The translations under genes were made by a program, and so were the position numbers. This document shows positions 1-9,090 of a DNA stretch of 64,000 nucleotides, piece after piece. Under the pieces are notes generated by a model. It was not told the origin of the DNA. It did no database searches and was given only the letters and a program-made list of their open reading frames with translations. The stretch comes from Zhouia amylolytica (GTDB taxonomy: Bacteria > Bacteroidota > Bacteroidia > Flavobacteriales > Flavobacteriaceae): assembly GCF_900116365.1 (NCBI RefSeq), contig NZ_FPAG01000005.1, positions 248,001 through 312,000 on the forward strand, written 5' to 3'. Numbering within the stretch: the stretch's first letter is position 1; every line of letters begins with the position of its first letter.

Positions 1-443
1 ATGCTCAACCCGGAGAAACCTGTTTTGCATTATCCTACATCTACGCAGAAGGAGAGAAAGAAATCTCGGTTTGGGTAGGTTTTGAAACTCCTTTTAGAGC
101 CAATAGAGTTTATGGAGGTATGCCCGATCAGGGGGCATGGGATGCTCATGGAGGGGATGTATGGATTAATGGAGAAAACCTTCCGGCTCCTGAGTGGAAG
201 AACCCTGGTTGGAAACCGTCCAAAACATCAGGATGGGGGAATGCAGACGATCAGGAAATTACCTGGAAAGACGAAGAGTTGTATTGGACAAGGGAACCTG
301 TTATGGTTCCTTTAAAGAAAGGCTGGAATGAAATTCTGATAAAGGTTCCGGGAACTAATGCATATCAGAACTGGATGTTCACCTTTGCGCCGTTAGAAGA
401 AAATATCGTAGTAAATCCATTTAAAGCGATTAATGGAAAATAA
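1..443 (+). CDS. C-terminal fragment of a GH20-type beta-N-acetylhexosaminidase-like protein (5' end outside window)
   Basis: The open frame enters the window (first full codon at position 3) and ends at 441-443, so only the last ~146 residues are visible. They form a beta-rich accessory module with GGDVWINGENLPAPEW, YWTREPVMVPLKKGW and NWMFTFAPLE, a pattern I associate with the C-terminal domain of secreted Bacteroidota family-20 hexosaminidases. No catalytic residues are in view, so the enzyme class is inferred from this tail and from the sialic-acid genes behind it. The stop codon lies 11 bases inside the next gene, which indicates translational coupling within one operon. Other carbohydrate-active enzymes with a similar tail remain possible. 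Confidence 0.65.
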   Translation, partial: AQPGETCFALSYIYAEGEKEISVWVGFETPFRANRVYGGMPDQGAWDAHGGDVWINGENLPAPEWKNPGWKPSKTSGWGNADDQEITWKDEELYWTREPVMVPLKKGWNEILIKVPGTNAYQNWMFTFAPLEENIVVNPFKAINGK

Positions 444-786
444 AAACAAGTTAATATCTGTAATCCTGATCATTTTATTTCTCCTATTAGGAGAATTGGT
501 TAAAATGGTATTCAACCTACCGATTCCCGGCAGTATTATAGGTATGGTGTTAATCTTTATGGTTTTAAAATTAAAATGGATCAGATTAGAACAGGTAAAA
601 CCTACCTCAGATTTTTTACTTAAATATTTGTCGTTGTTCTATGTTCCATATGGGGTTGGTTTAGTTACACAATACAAGTTTTTAAATGGGAAATTAACAG
701 AAATTATCATTGCATTAGTCCTTAGCACTTTTCTCGCTATGTACATTACTATGAAACTTTTTAAAGTATTTGAAAAGAATGAGTAA
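433..786 (+). CDS. lrgA: LrgA/CidA family membrane protein
   Basis: A 117-residue protein with four predicted membrane helices and the family signature LPIPGSIIGMVLIF near residues 28-41; the length is normal for LrgA/CidA. The family was first described as holin-like modulators of autolysis. LrgA-LrgB pairs of Bacillus and Streptococcus were later shown to move pyruvate. The gene starts inside the end of the hexosaminidase-like gene and its stop overlaps the start of lrgB, so all three are translationally coupled. In a sialic-acid operon a pyruvate permease makes sense because the aldolase releases pyruvate; that role is inference. Confidence 0.85.
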   Translation: MENKNKLISVILIILFLLLGELVKMVFNLPIPGSIIGMVLIFMVLKLKWIRLEQVKPTSDFLLKYLSLFYVPYGVGLVTQYKFLNGKLTEIIIALVLSTFLAMYITMKLFKVFEKNE

Positions 787-1471
787 CTATGTTGAGCTTC
801 CAATAGTAGGAATTTTTATTACACTCATGGGTTTTTATGCATCCAGGCAGTTGATTAAAAAGTATTCCTTTTTGTCCTCAGGATTAGTACTATGGACCGT
901 GCTTTTCATCTTGGGTACGCTTTATGTTCTTGACATCAATTTTGATGCTTATTGGAATGGAGGCTCCTGGGTGAGTATGCTGTTGGGGCCGTCGGTTATT
1001 GCATTGGGAGTTTCATTATATGAACATTCGAATAAATTGTGGAAACAATTAAAACCGTTTCTGATAAGCGTAGTCACCGGTGGAATTATAGGGATTGTTT
1101 CTGTAGTTCTGTTGTTGTTGCAATTTAAAGTCCAACCGGAAATCATTAAGTCCATTGCACCCAAATCAATAACAAGTCCAATTGCCATAGAGGTCGCTCA
1201 ATCCATAAAGGGGATTCCAGAGGTCACTGCTGGAATTGTAATTTTCACGGGTATTTTAGGCAGTGTTTTTGGTCCGGTTTTTTTGAAAATCATTGGAAAC
1301 AAAAATAATAGCGCAATGGGAGTCGCTTTAGGGACAACTGCACATGGCATTGGTACAGCCAAAGCATATGAATTAAGTAATGTTTCAGGAGTATATGGCG
1401 GACTCGCAATGTGTGTTAACGGAGTGATATCAGCTGTAATGATCCCATATATTGTTGAATTGATGATGTAA
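779..1471 (+). CDS. lrgB: LrgB/CidB family membrane protein
   Basis: About 230 residues with multiple membrane helices and the LrgB signatures APKSITSPIAIEVAQSI and ALGTTAHGIGTAKAYE in the C-terminal half. The ATG at 779 (MSNYVELP) is preferred over an in-frame TTG at 770; it overlaps the lrgA stop by 8 bases. LrgB works with LrgA in one transport or channel complex in the inner membrane. The following mutarotase-symporter gene begins 6 bases after the stop, so the pair is embedded in the sialic-acid operon rather than standing alone next to a LytSR system, which is not seen here. Confidence 0.88.
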   Translation: MSNYVELPIVGIFITLMGFYASRQLIKKYSFLSSGLVLWTVLFILGTLYVLDINFDAYWNGGSWVSMLLGPSVIALGVSLYEHSNKLWKQLKPFLISVVTGGIIGIVSVVLLLLQFKVQPEIIKSIAPKSITSPIAIEVAQSIKGIPEVTAGIVIFTGILGSVFGPVFLKIIGNKNNSAMGVALGTTAHGIGTAKAYELSNVSGVYGGLAMCVNGVISAVMIPYIVELMM

Positions 1472-1477
1472 ATATTC

Positions 1478-4102
1478 ATGTTAAAAAGTATGAAAATGAA
1501 AAATAGTATATGTCTTCTAATCTGTATATTATCCATATCCTTCACCTTTGGTCAGGGAGCCAAAAAATTACAGGTAGAAGAACTTCAGGGTTTTTCTAAA
1601 CTGAAAACGAAGCATTCCTCTTTGGGATATGCAGGAATGCTAGGTGGAGTGTATAATGATATTTACATCGCAGCAGGAGGCGCTAATTTTCCCGATGGAA
1701 TGCCATGGGAAGGTGGTGATAAAAAATGGTACGATCATATTTATTATTATAAAGACCAACAGTGGAATTTATCTAAAGTAAAACTACCTGTGCCATTGGC
1801 TTATGCAGGTTGCGTATCTACCGAAAAAGGTGTTGTATGCATTGGAGGAGATAATAGCAAAGGAATTGTAAGTCAGGTACTTCTTTTAAAATACAATAAT
1901 GTTCTGGAAGAAATTACCGTTGAAGAAATTCAACAATTACCAGAGCCACTAGCCTATGCGACAGCTGTACATGCGGAGGGATATATATACCTTATTGGAG
2001 GTAAGAACCCCTCAGGTAGTACCAATATTTTTTATAGAATTGATGATAGGCTGGAGGGAGAGTGGGAAAAATTAAAAGATTTTCCAGGACCTCCACGTGC
2101 CGTCCATTCAGCTGTAGTTCAGGAAAGTTCTTTTTCAAAAAAAATATATGTAATTGGCGGTAGAAATGAACGCAAGGGTAAAAAGTCTAAAGGGTTGTCC
2201 AGCTTCCTTAGCTACGATTTAAAAGATGAGGTCTGGAAGGAGGAAGGAGATGTAGCTATAGATGGAGATAAAAAAGTATTGATGGGGGCTGCAGCAGAAG
2301 CCAAAGGATCTATGCATGTATTGGTTTATGGTGGCTCCGATGAAAGGCTCTTCGATCAATTAGAACGGCTGTATCTGGATGAAATCGCAGCCGACCAGGA
2401 TACTGTCAAATTAGATTTAAGCAACCGGAGGAAGGAAATCTTAAGAAATCATCCGGGGTTCCAAAAAGAAATTCTGGCCTTCAATACCATAACAGGCAAA
2501 TGGTTTATATACGATAGCCTGCAGGTTCAAATCCCCGTAACTGCCTTGAGTTTTAAAATGAACGATGATTTTATGATCGTTTCAGGGGAAGTTGCGCCCG
2601 GGGTACGGACACCTAAAGTTTATAAATTTGGCGATCAGACGGATATCAACAGGTTTGGCTGGTTAAATTATACCGTGCTGGCATTATACTTAATGATTTC
2701 CCTGGTTATTGGCTTTTACTTTTCTAATAAACAAAAGTCTACTGACGATTATTTTGTTGGTGGTGGTAGAATTCCATGGTGGGCTTCGGGCTTAAGTGTG
2801 TTTGGTACCTTACTAAGCGCCATAACCTTTATGGCAATACCAGCAAAAGCTTTTATAACGGACTGGTCCTATTTTTTCTTAAATATGGCTGCCATAGCAA
2901 TAACACCGCTTATAGCATTCCTGTTCATCCCTTATTTCAATCGATTAAAAATAGCTACGGCATACGAATTTTTAGAAGATCGATTTAATTATCTGGCAAG
3001 AGCATTTGGAAGTTTGTCTTTTATCCTTTTTCAGCTTGGGAGGATTGGAATTGTCTTACTATTGCCTTCTCTGGCCATTTCAATTGTGACAGGTATTTCG
3101 GTTGAGGTAAGTATTTTAATAATGGGAATTATCTGTATTGTCTACACCACATTCGGAGGTATAGAAGCTGTAATATGGACCGATGTGCTGCAAGTGATCG
3201 TACTTCTTGGAGGTAGTGTGGTGGCAGTAATATGGATTTTGCAACACACCGATATACCCGTTTCGGAAATGATTTCTTATGCGGAGAGCAAGCGCAAGTT
3301 TAATCCGGCGAATATGGATTTTAATTTTACTGACACTACCTTTTGGGTTGTATTCATTGGAGGGTTAGCATCGGCCATGGTTACCCAGGGAACAGACCAA
3401 ACCATTGTACAACGTTATTTAACCAGTTCGGACGTAAAAGATTCACAAAAGACCTTATATACCAATGCTGTATTAACACTTCCTGCAACGATTATTTTCT
3501 TTAGCATCGGAACCTTGTTATTTATATTTTACACAGAAATGCCTGAAAAACTGTCTCCTGTAATATCCAACAATGATTCCATATTTCCGTGGTATATTGT
3601 CAATGAACTTCCTGTAGGGATATCCGGATTGTTAATTGCCGGTATTTTTTCCGCTGCCATGTCAAGTATCAGTAGTAGCCTGAACTCCGTTTCAACAGCT
3701 TTTTGTAATGACTTTTACAAGCGTTATAACCCTGCTAAAGGCGATATGAAATTGCTGAAGGTCGCTCGGTTGGTTACTGTAATTACCGGGGTGATCGGAG
3801 TGGTCTTAGCATTGTGGATGGCTAATTCAGGTATTAAATCTTTATGGGATCAGTTTTATACTTTCCTCGGACTATTTACCGGAGGATTGGGAGGAATGTT
3901 CCTGTTGGGAATGCTTACCAAAAAAGCCAATGCCACCGGAACCTTAATTGGCTTGGCACTTAGCGCTATCCTCATATGGTACATAAGTGTATATACTGAA
4001 ATTAACTTTTTAATGTATTCCTTGTTAGGAGTAGTTTCATGTTTTGTGCTTGGCTATATTTTTAGTTTAATCTTTAAAGACAATTCCACCAATAATGAAT
4101 AA
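1478..4102 (+). CDS. NanM-type kelch mutarotase fused to a sodium:solute symporter
   Basis: An 874-residue two-part protein. Residues ~5-26 are a signal peptide ending FTFGQ. Residues ~30-385 form a kelch propeller of the N-acetylneuraminate epimerase (NanM) or cyclically permuted mutarotase type, with the diagnostic AAGGANFPDGMPW and repeated IGG turns (VVCIGGD, YLIGGK, YVIGGR). From ~393 to the end is a sodium:solute symporter with about 13-14 membrane helices (STDDYFVGGGRIPWWASG; SAAMSSISSSLNSVSTAF). The periplasmic domain would convert alpha- to beta-sialic acid and deliver it directly to the transporter. Gene order with a sialate O-acetylesterase supports sialic acid as substrate. Downstream nanS overlaps by 8 bases. 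Substrate identity is inferred; the fusion is read directly from one uninterrupted frame. Confidence 0.88.
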   Translation: MLKSMKMKNSICLLICILSISFTFGQGAKKLQVEELQGFSKLKTKHSSLGYAGMLGGVYNDIYIAAGGANFPDGMPWEGGDKKWYDHIYYYKDQQWNLSKVKLPVPLAYAGCVSTEKGVVCIGGDNSKGIVSQVLLLKYNNVLEEITVEEIQQLPEPLAYATAVHAEGYIYLIGGKNPSGSTNIFYRIDDRLEGEWEKLKDFPGPPRAVHSAVVQESSFSKKIYVIGGRNERKGKKSKGLSSFLSYDLKDEVWKEEGDVAIDGDKKVLMGAAAEAKGSMHVLVYGGSDERLFDQLERLYLDEIAADQDTVKLDLSNRRKEILRNHPGFQKEILAFNTITGKWFIYDSLQVQIPVTALSFKMNDDFMIVSGEVAPGVRTPKVYKFGDQTDINRFGWLNYTVLALYLMISLVIGFYFSNKQKSTDDYFVGGGRIPWWASGLSVFGTLLSAITFMAIPAKAFITDWSYFFLNMAAIAITPLIAFLFIPYFNRLKIATAYEFLEDRFNYLARAFGSLSFILFQLGRIGIVLLLPSLAISIVTGISVEVSILIMGIICIVYTTFGGIEAVIWTDVLQVIVLLGGSVVAVIWILQHTDIPVSEMISYAESKRKFNPANMDFNFTDTTFWVVFIGGLASAMVTQGTDQTIVQRYLTSSDVKDSQKTLYTNAVLTLPATIIFFSIGTLLFIFYTEMPEKLSPVISNNDSIFPWYIVNELPVGISGLLIAGIFSAAMSSISSSLNSVSTAFCNDFYKRYNPAKGDMKLLKVARLVTVITGVIGVVLALWMANSGIKSLWDQFYTFLGLFTGGLGGMFLLGMLTKKANATGTLIGLALSAILIWYISVYTEINFLMYSLLGVVSCFVLGYIFSLIFKDNSTNNE

Positions 4103-5603
4103 AAGACTCATAGTACTCTACATTGTAGTGTTAGGTAGCGTTGAGCTGTATAGTCAGCTTTCACTGAATAGAATTTTTACAGATTACATGGTTTTACAAA
4201 GAAATGAACCCGTAACGATATGGGGTGAAGGAAAACCCGGATCAGAGGTTGAAGTGGTCTTCGCAAAAACGATGGTGAAAACTCAAGTAGCTGCTGATGC
4301 TACCTGGAGTCTAAAGCTGCCTGCCCAACATACAAACCTTACAGGGCAGCAATTAAGAGTGTATTCGGGAAATGAAGAAATCTTGCTTGAGAATATTTTA
4401 GTAGGTGATGTATGGTTGTGTCTGGGACAATCTAATATGGAATGGCCATTAAGCCAGGAGAATCATTTTAAACAAGAACAAAAAAAAGTCAAGCAACCCT
4501 TGTTGCGATTTTACAACCCGAACTTTACTGGTAAAAGCGTATATGGAGTTCATTATAGTGATTCACTTCTTAACAGATTAAGCCAAGATCAATTTTATCA
4601 TAGAACGGAATGGGAGCAGAGTAATTTGAAATCCGCCGCTAAAATGAGTGCGGTGGGATATTATTTTGGTAGTAAGATCATTAAAGAACAAAAGATACCA
4701 ATAGGCTTAATTAATTTGGCGATTGGAGGTGCTCCAATTGAAACATTTATAGACAAAAATGCTTTGTTGAAGTCCGATCAATTTTCTGCTAAGGTTGAAG
4801 GAAATTGGTTGAATAATGAAGCCTTGCCAAAATGGATAAGAGAAAGGGGAGATCAAAATGTGGGCAAAATTGAAGTGATATATAAGGACTCATTAGGGCC
4901 GAACCACGCATATAAACCCGGATTTGCTTTTGATTCGGGCATTAAATCATTAACCAAATTTCCAATTAAGGGAATACTTTGGTATCAGGGAGAAAGCAAT
5001 GCTCAGGAACCTGAAAGGGTAGAAGAATATAAAGACTTGCAAAGACTGATGTTGTCTGATTTTAGAATGCATTGGAATTCACCGGATTTGCCTTTTTATT
5101 ATGTTCAGTTATCTTCCATAGATACCTTACACTATAAAGGTCAGTTATGGCCTGAATTCAGAAATGAACAAAGAAAGTTCTTTCGGGAGACTTCAAACAC
5201 AGGTATGGCCGTTTGTTCTGATATTGGATCGAAGAATGATGTTCATCCTCGCGATAAGAAGAATGTCGGGGAAAGATTGGCAAAGTGGGTACTGAAGGAC
5301 GTGTATAAGATGAATATAATTCCATCAGGTCCGATGGTAAAAAGTGTAAAATATAAATCCGGGGCATTGCATCTGTATTTTGATTATGTTGGAGAGGGTC
5401 TAACAGCATACGGGAACGAATTAACTGGTTTTAGTATTGATAGCCAATCATCGGTAGATGCAAAGATTAAAGGAAATAAGGTTGTGATTGAAGTTAAGGA
5501 GAAGCCAACCTATGTTTATTATGGATGGCAACCTTTTAGTAAAGGAAATTTATTTAATGAAGAAGGTCTCCCAGCTTCGACTTTTCGATTGAAAGTTGAA
5601 TAA
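4095..5603 (+). CDS. nanS: Sialate O-acetylesterase, SGNH family
   Basis: A 502-residue secreted esterase (signal peptide to about residue 21, ending ELYSQ). The SGNH hydrolase blocks are present: WLCLGQSNMEWP with the nucleophile Ser near residue 112, GILWYQGESNAQEP in the middle, and DIGSKNDVHPRDK with the Asp and His near 381-383. It removes O-acetyl groups from sialic acid before uptake. An N-terminal beta domain (LNRIFTDYMVLQRNEPVTIWG) is typical of the Bacteroidota SIAE-like form. It is the last gene of the visible operon and converges on the photolyase operon 28 bases away. Confidence 0.88.
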   Translation: MNKRLIVLYIVVLGSVELYSQLSLNRIFTDYMVLQRNEPVTIWGEGKPGSEVEVVFAKTMVKTQVAADATWSLKLPAQHTNLTGQQLRVYSGNEEILLENILVGDVWLCLGQSNMEWPLSQENHFKQEQKKVKQPLLRFYNPNFTGKSVYGVHYSDSLLNRLSQDQFYHRTEWEQSNLKSAAKMSAVGYYFGSKIIKEQKIPIGLINLAIGGAPIETFIDKNALLKSDQFSAKVEGNWLNNEALPKWIRERGDQNVGKIEVIYKDSLGPNHAYKPGFAFDSGIKSLTKFPIKGILWYQGESNAQEPERVEEYKDLQRLMLSDFRMHWNSPDLPFYYVQLSSIDTLHYKGQLWPEFRNEQRKFFRETSNTGMAVCSDIGSKNDVHPRDKKNVGERLAKWVLKDVYKMNIIPSGPMVKSVKYKSGALHLYFDYVGEGLTAYGNELTGFSIDSQSSVDAKIKGNKVVIEVKEKPTYVYYGWQPFSKGNLFNEEGLPASTFRLKVE

Positions 5604-5631
5604 ATACAGATAAAAAATAACCAACCAAAAG

Positions 5632-7113
5632 TTAACTTTTAGTATCCAGTTGTTTTAAAAATACTCTTGCGGTGGTTTTTAAGGATTCTTGCTTTTTATC
5701 ATCCATTTTGTCGTAGTTTCGAACTAACAGTCTTGTACGTGGATTGTTAAGGAAAAACCCGCGATGTTCATTTACGAATCTCCAGAATAATGAATCCCAA
5801 ATAATTTGCCAGTCTCCATCCTCATAATCACTCATTTTCATAATATAATTACTGCCGCTAATGTACGGTTTGGTGCTCATGATACCTCCATCCGCAAAAA
5901 GACTCATTCCGTATACATTGGGTACCATAACCCAATCATAAGCATCGATGAATAATTCCATAAACCACTGGTAAACTTTATCAGGATCAAATTCACAAAG
6001 CACCATAAAATTTGAAAGCACCATCAGCCGTTCAATATGATGTGCATATCCAGTCTTCAGAACTTTTTTTATAACATCATCGACGGGTTTAATTTCGGTC
6101 GTTCCATCGTAAAATGAATCAGGAATGGCTCGGTTGAAATTCCAAAAATTGGTAGTTCGTTCCTGCGATCCTTTTACTTCATATACCCCCCTGATAAACT
6201 CTCTCCATCCAAGAATTTGTCGAACAAAACCTTCGGTAGAATTAATGGGGATATCGTTAGCATCAGCATATGAGATAGCCTTATTAATGACCTCCTTGGG
6301 GTCCAGTAGCCCCACATTGATCAGGGGAGAGAGTACGCTATGATTTAAAAAGTGTGCATGAGCAACAATGGCATCCTCGTAAATTCCAAACTCATAGAAC
6401 CGAAAGGAGAGAAACTGATCAAACCATTCTTTGGCTTGTTGATGATTGATAGGGTAATTTATAGCTTTTGAAATGGTCCCGTAATGCTCCTTGAAATTGG
6501 TTTCAACATAGTGTACAGCGTCTTTGTAGCCTTCAGTTAATTCAGGAAAGTAAATGGCTGTGGGTTGTTTGTTTTTTGGATATTTTTTTCTGTTTTCGGT
6601 GTCATAGGTCCATTTGCCCCCTATAGGTTGATCACCTTCCATAAGGATATCGCGTTTTCGCCTTTGCTCTTTGTAGAAAGAGGTTTGAAAGAATTTCTTT
6701 TTACCCTTTTTGAAAAAGAATTCAAGTTCCGATTTAGAATTAATAAAAAGCGGAGAATCATACCAGTTGATGGTAAGATCACCAATTGCGCTTTTAATTC
6801 TTTTTTCAAGCCAATTGTCAGAAGGGTCAATGCAATGAAGGATAGTGACTCCTTTTTCCTTTAAAAATGGGATGAACTCTCTGATATCAGCATGCTTATT
6901 CATAGCGGAAATGTAGGAAACATTTTTGCCCCGATCTTTTAAAAGTTGCTCGTAGGCTTTCATACTTGCTCTATGAAAAACCAGTTTTTGTTTATGGAAC
7001 TTATAAAGACGAAAGAATAAAAACTCTTCGATCAAATAAATTGGGCATGATAGCTCCAGAAAAGGAGAATCCTCAATGAGTTGATGCGGAAATATGATGG
7101 CAACTTCTTTCAT
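5632..7113 (-). CDS. PhrB-like cryptochrome/photolyase (prokaryotic (6-4) photolyase class) without Fe-S ligands
   Basis: About 493 residues from the ATG at 7113 (MKEVAIIFPHQL). A longer in-frame start at 7212 would overlap the upstream cryptochrome gene and adds no family sequence. The C-terminal half has the hallmark blocks of bacterial (6-4) photolyases/FeS-BCP proteins: HIERLMVLSNFM, ELFIDAYDWVMVPN, GMSLFADGGIMSTKPYISG. The family repairs (6-4) photoproducts using FAD and a lumazine antenna. The four cysteines that hold the [4Fe-4S] cluster in PhrB are absent: the usual Cys-rich loop after MSDY is shortened to EDGDWQIIWD, and the usual EVCAWY position reads KVYQWF. Last gene of a five-gene operon. 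Confidence 0.85.
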   Translation of the reverse strand: MKEVAIIFPHQLIEDSPFLELSCPIYLIEEFLFFRLYKFHKQKLVFHRASMKAYEQLLKDRGKNVSYISAMNKHADIREFIPFLKEKGVTILHCIDPSDNWLEKRIKSAIGDLTINWYDSPLFINSKSELEFFFKKGKKKFFQTSFYKEQRRKRDILMEGDQPIGGKWTYDTENRKKYPKNKQPTAIYFPELTEGYKDAVHYVETNFKEHYGTISKAINYPINHQQAKEWFDQFLSFRFYEFGIYEDAIVAHAHFLNHSVLSPLINVGLLDPKEVINKAISYADANDIPINSTEGFVRQILGWREFIRGVYEVKGSQERTTNFWNFNRAIPDSFYDGTTEIKPVDDVIKKVLKTGYAHHIERLMVLSNFMVLCEFDPDKVYQWFMELFIDAYDWVMVPNVYGMSLFADGGIMSTKPYISGSNYIMKMSDYEDGDWQIIWDSLFWRFVNEHRGFFLNNPRTRLLVRNYDKMDDKKQESLKTTARVFLKQLDTKS

Positions 7114-7126
7114 GAGATGCTTAGAT

Positions 7127-8416
7127 TTATAGCCATAACTTTCGATAAGTACCTGATGGGTCATACCGATTGGCTTGAAGTTCAACATTGAACTTTCTAT
7201 CTCTCGGATCATTGCCTATACCTGCTACATAAAGCCAGTTTCCATAGTTGCTATGTACATCATAATCAATCAAAAGACTTTCAAAATAAGCTGCACCAAT
7301 ACGCCAATCGAGATTCAATTCTTTACTAAAATAAGAAGCAACATTTTGTCGTCCACGATTACTCATCCAGCCTGTTTGTTTTAATTCTTTCATATTGGCA
7401 TTGACAAAATTTGAGGAGGTCGCTCCATCAATCCAGGCCTTAACAAGATTAGAATCAGTATCCCATTGTTTGTTGGAGGCCGAAATACCATTGCCGTGGA
7501 AAATTTTATTTCCGTGTTTCAGACTGATGTATTTAAAATAATCTCTCCACAAAAGTTCGAAAATTAACCAGTATGTAGATTGATTTTTGACAACGTGTTT
7601 TTCAAATAACTTAATGCGATGATAAAGGGTTCTGGGAGATAAACTACCGTTAGCGAGCCAAGGAGAAAATTTAGTACTATAATCAATACCTATTAACCCA
7701 TTACGGGTGGTTTTATAAGATTTCAGTTTTTCAGACTTGAATATATAATAGTGCAACCTGTCTAGCGCAGCGTTTTCTCCCCCTTTGAAAGGAAAAGCAC
7801 TATTTGGATGAGGGATAAAGTCCGGTAGCCCAAGAGTATCTGGTGTTATAGTAGGGCGCGCTACTTTAAAATTGTTTCCAACAGGCATTCTCTTTGGTAA
7901 GGCAATCGGACGAACCATCACGTCCTTTTCGATGTATTTTCTAAAGTCCGTAAATACTTCTGGAATGTCAGTTAATGCCAAGGGAATATCATCTGGATGA
8001 TATAAGAATTGATCTGAACTTTTAATGATTTCAATAGAAGAATCTAAACGATCTATTACTGCTTGCTCTGTTTGAGTCTCCTCGAACATCCATTCATGAA
8101 GTTTATAAATAGCAGAAACAGCATGTTCAGAACATAGCTCAGGAATGCAATTTTCTGGATGCTCGTAGCGAATGATCAATGGAATATTGAGAGCTTCAAG
8201 TTGCTCGTATAGGTCGTAAACAGTTTCAATCAAAAATTGAGCCCGATATTTACCGGTTTTCTTAAAACCGAATCGTGTAGTGATAAAGTGTTTGGGATCA
8301 AAGCAGTAGAGTCCAACTACCTTCTTATGGTTTGAACAAGCTTCAAAAAGTGCATTATTATCACCTACACGTAGATTATTGGTAAACCAAACTAATGCAT
8401 TTCCTTTCGTATTCAT
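7127..8416 (-). CDS. Cryptochrome DASH
   Basis: About 429 residues from the ATG at 8416 (MNTKGNALVWFTNNLRVGD); an in-frame TTG three codons upstream is less likely. The N-terminal Rossmann antenna domain carries the DASH pattern ALVWFTNNLRVGDN, and the FAD domain carries FELLWRDYFKYISLKHG, GWMSNRGRQNVASYFSKEL and DYDVHSNYGNWLYVAGIGND. DASH proteins bind FAD and methenyltetrahydrofolate, repair cyclobutane dimers in single-stranded DNA and may act in signalling. It ends 13 bases before the PhrB-like gene and follows the flavin reductase by about 60 bases, within one operon. Confidence 0.93.
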   Translation of the reverse strand: MNTKGNALVWFTNNLRVGDNNALFEACSNHKKVVGLYCFDPKHFITTRFGFKKTGKYRAQFLIETVYDLYEQLEALNIPLIIRYEHPENCIPELCSEHAVSAIYKLHEWMFEETQTEQAVIDRLDSSIEIIKSSDQFLYHPDDIPLALTDIPEVFTDFRKYIEKDVMVRPIALPKRMPVGNNFKVARPTITPDTLGLPDFIPHPNSAFPFKGGENAALDRLHYYIFKSEKLKSYKTTRNGLIGIDYSTKFSPWLANGSLSPRTLYHRIKLFEKHVVKNQSTYWLIFELLWRDYFKYISLKHGNKIFHGNGISASNKQWDTDSNLVKAWIDGATSSNFVNANMKELKQTGWMSNRGRQNVASYFSKELNLDWRIGAAYFESLLIDYDVHSNYGNWLYVAGIGNDPRDRKFNVELQANRYDPSGTYRKLWL

Positions 8417-8475
8417 CTTATTCAATTTTAGTATTTGTCTTCTGCTATATCAAGAAGGGGCATCAGTGGCGAACC

Positions 8476-9090
8476 TTATATATTTGGACGCTGATATGAC
8501 TGACGAAGATGTACCTTAGGTACTGTATAGCCATCTAAACCATTAATAGCCGCAATATGACCCTTTGAAAGATCGATGAAACCATCCGGGGATAATAGTT
8601 CGTCATCAACGAATAAGTTCTTGATCTTACCTAACACTAGAAGGGTGTCATTGGCCTTAATATGATGCGCCTCAACAAACTGCATTTCCATTTGTACCGG
8701 GCATCCTCTCACAAAAGGAGCAAAACAACCGGCCTTATATTCTTCCTCCAATGTAGTCATCTCAAATTCGGAAGTGGTATTTGGATATTTGGCAGAGGTA
8801 TGATGGGCTTGCTCTAAAATCCCTTCGTGAATATGATTGATGGTATAAGAACCCGTTTCTTTGATGTTCGCATACGTATTTCTCGGAACCGTAGTCGGTC
8901 GCAAGACAAAACCGAGTAATGGAGGTGCAGATCCATAATGAGTAATGGAACTGAATACAGCAACATTACTTATTTCAGAGGTGCTTTTCGTACCTATTAG
9001 ATTAGCGGACTTATACCCTGAGCAGCTATTAATTAAATTAATCTTATATAAGTGATCTAACTGGGCTATATCAGTATCCTTAAACTGCAT
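8476..9090 (-). CDS. Flavin reductase family protein (FMN-binding split barrel)
   Basis: A 204-residue protein with the FMN-binding split-barrel pattern: SKSANLIGTKS-like start block (CSGYKSANLIGTK), PPLLGFVLRPTTVPRNTY and IKETGSYTINHIHE. Such proteins bind FMN and reduce it with NAD(P)H or supply reduced flavin to partner enzymes. Here it sits between an ABC1 kinase and two flavin-dependent photolyase-family genes, and its ATG overlaps the end of the ABC1 gene by 11 bases. A role in providing or redox-poising flavin for those photoreceptors is an inference from context only. Confidence 0.85.
   Translation of the reverse strand: MQFKDTDIAQLDHLYKINLINSCSGYKSANLIGTKSTSEISNVAVFSSITHYGSAPPLLGFVLRPTTVPRNTYANIKETGSYTINHIHEGILEQAHHTSAKYPNTTSEFEMTTLEEEYKAGCFAPFVRGCPVQMEMQFVEAHHIKANDTLLVLGKIKNLFVDDELLSPDGFIDLSKGHIAAINGLDGYTVPKVHLRQSYQRPNI

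Noticed and set aside
5627-5640. Palindrome AAAAGTTAACTTTT as a terminator
   Set aside because: It has no G+C stem or loop and overlaps the photolyase stop codon; A+T-rich palindromes of this size occur by chance.
7114-7212. N-terminal extension of the PhrB-like photolyase
   Set aside because: It overlaps the cryptochrome gene in another frame, and family similarity starts at the ATG at 7113.
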